Origin: Aquabacterium sp. | Lineage (GTDB): Bacteria > Pseudomonadota > Gammaproteobacteria > Burkholderiales > Burkholderiaceae_C | NCBI GenBank assembly: GCA_017989885.1 | Contig: JAGNPA010000008.1 | Span: 1-15,392, forward strand | Direction: 5' to 3' | DNA length: 15,392 nt | Shown: one piece after another, positions 14,699 to 15,392 of the stretch | Numbering within the stretch: the first letter of the stretch is position 1 | Layout: each line of letters opens with the position of its first letter | Made by a program: the position numbers and the translations under genes | The notes under the pieces: generated by a model | Seen by the model: the letters and a program-made list of their open reading frames with translations, nothing else | What the model was told of the DNA's origin: nothing | The model's database searches: none

Positions 14699-15392
14699 CC
14701 ATTTTCGGCTGATCCCGTGGGGGCAATCCCGTGGGACGCTCACGCAGCGCCTGGTCCAGCATCGCATCATGCCCGTACAGGTCGGGGTAGAAGAAGACCC
14801 GGCCGCCTTTGACCACCACCGTGCTGTACGCGATCAGCACGCGCAGTGGCTGCTTCAGGCGCAGCGTGCGGGACTCCCCCTTCTCCATCGCCTCTTGAAT
14901 GCGTTCCACGGTCCAGTCGGGCTGGTCCTGCAGGACAAAGCGGGCCAAGCCGACCGGCTCCTGAACGCGGATGCAGCCGTGGCTGTAATCCCGTCGTTCG
15001 CGCTCGAACAACTGCGGGGCCGGGGTGTGGTGCAGATAGATGTTGTCGTGGTTGGGGAAGACGAACTTGATGTCGCCGAGGGCATTCTTGGGGCCGGGCC
15101 GCTGCCGGATGCGCCAACCACCCTGCAGGACGGCATCCAGGTGCGCAGACGCCAAGGTGGCGACCGCCTGACCACTGGGTGTCACAAACTCAAAACCCTG
15201 CTCCCGGAAATAGGCCGGATCGCGCCGGATCTTGGGCACGGTTTCCTCTCGGGCGATCGACGGCGGCACGTTCCAGTACGGACTGAACTCGATGAAGCGC
15301 ATGTCCGCATCGAACAGGGGCGTGTGGGTGTCCAGCGCCTTGCCCACGATGACCCTCATCGTCAACTGCACCTTCACTTGCTCGTCTTGCAC
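14688..15392 (-). CDS. ldtD: LdtD (YcbB)-type L,D-transpeptidase, C-terminal part (partial)
   Basis: Only the last 234 codons and the TAA stop are present; the start lies beyond the right edge. The first visible codon is GTG and is an internal valine, not a start. The fragment is the YkuD catalytic domain of the large LdtD subfamily: TMRVIVGKALDTHTPLF, then SPYWNVPPSIAREETVPKIR with RDPAY, PGPKNALGDIKFVFPNHDNI, YLHHTP with presumptive His121, and YSHGCIRV with catalytic Cys140 (fragment numbering). These match E. coli YcbB blocks WNVPPTLARKDILPK, PGPRNSLGRYKF, YLHDTP and SSGCVRV. The enzyme forms 3-3 (mDAP-mDAP) peptidoglycan cross-links in the periplasm. It ends in a short basic/acidic tail (RDQPKMEAE). 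A mepK-like gene follows after 22 bases. Confidence 0.93.
   Translation of the reverse strand: MQDEQVKVQLTMRVIVGKALDTHTPLFDADMRFIEFSPYWNVPPSIAREETVPKIRRDPAYFREQGFEFVTPSGQAVATLASAHLDAVLQGGWRIRQRPGPKNALGDIKFVFPNHDNIYLHHTPAPQLFERERRDYSHGCIRVQEPVGLARFVLQDQPDWTVERIQEAMEKGESRTLRLKQPLRVLIAYSTVVVKGGRVFFYPDLYGHDAMLDQALRERPTGLPPRDQPKMEAE

Overview
This GC-rich window looks like chromosomal DNA of a flagellated beta-proteobacterium, most likely a Burkholderiales member near Comamonadaceae/Sphaerotilaceae. That placement is an inference from gene content and codon style; no rRNA or other phylogenetic marker is present. All genes of the window appear intact except the two cut by its edges and one 69-codon gene that resembles only the N-terminus of a transporter. 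No tRNA, rRNA, CRISPR array or insertion sequence was recognised, and no stretch above 300 bases lacks a gene.

Region 1 (1-3770, + strand) is the distal end of a flagellar flg operon: the tail of flgI (P-ring), then flgJ (rod cap plus peptidoglycan hydrolase), flgK and flgL (hook-filament junction proteins), with tight spacing and good ribosome binding sites. Region 2 (3797-6628, +) carries an HDOD-domain signalling protein with a degenerate EAL-like N-terminus, an SrkA/YihE-type stress kinase, and a membrane-anchored FliL-like protein preceded by a perfect 8-bp dyad. A hairpin at 6639-6659 separates this strand from the next region.

Region 3 (6641-10922, - strand) reads as one operon: a methyl-accepting chemotaxis protein ending in a CheR/CheB-docking DWETF pentapeptide, a 69-residue membrane peptide resembling the first helices of an SLC13/DASS anion transporter, a membrane PAS-GGDEF diguanylate cyclase, and a ClpP-like serine protease with a lysine-rich tail. 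The first three genes are joined by TGATG and ATGA stop/start overlaps, so they are probably translationally coupled. This module is the most unusual thing in the window. It would place a chemoreceptor, a tiny membrane protein and a c-di-GMP synthase under stoichiometric co-expression.

Region 4 (11099-13596) holds a small unknown 55-residue protein (-) and, divergently, a TonB-dependent receptor of the ferric-citrate-like COG4772 type (+). A promoter overlapped by a Fur-box-like sequence lies in front of the receptor.

Region 5 (13708-15392) contains yggL (+), then, convergent to it, an LdtD (YcbB) L,D-transpeptidase followed by a Tat-exported YcbK/MepK-type peptidase (-). This is the same gene pair and order as in E. 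coli, and it makes and trims 3-3 peptidoglycan crosslinks. A terminator-like hairpin spans the ldtD stop codon.
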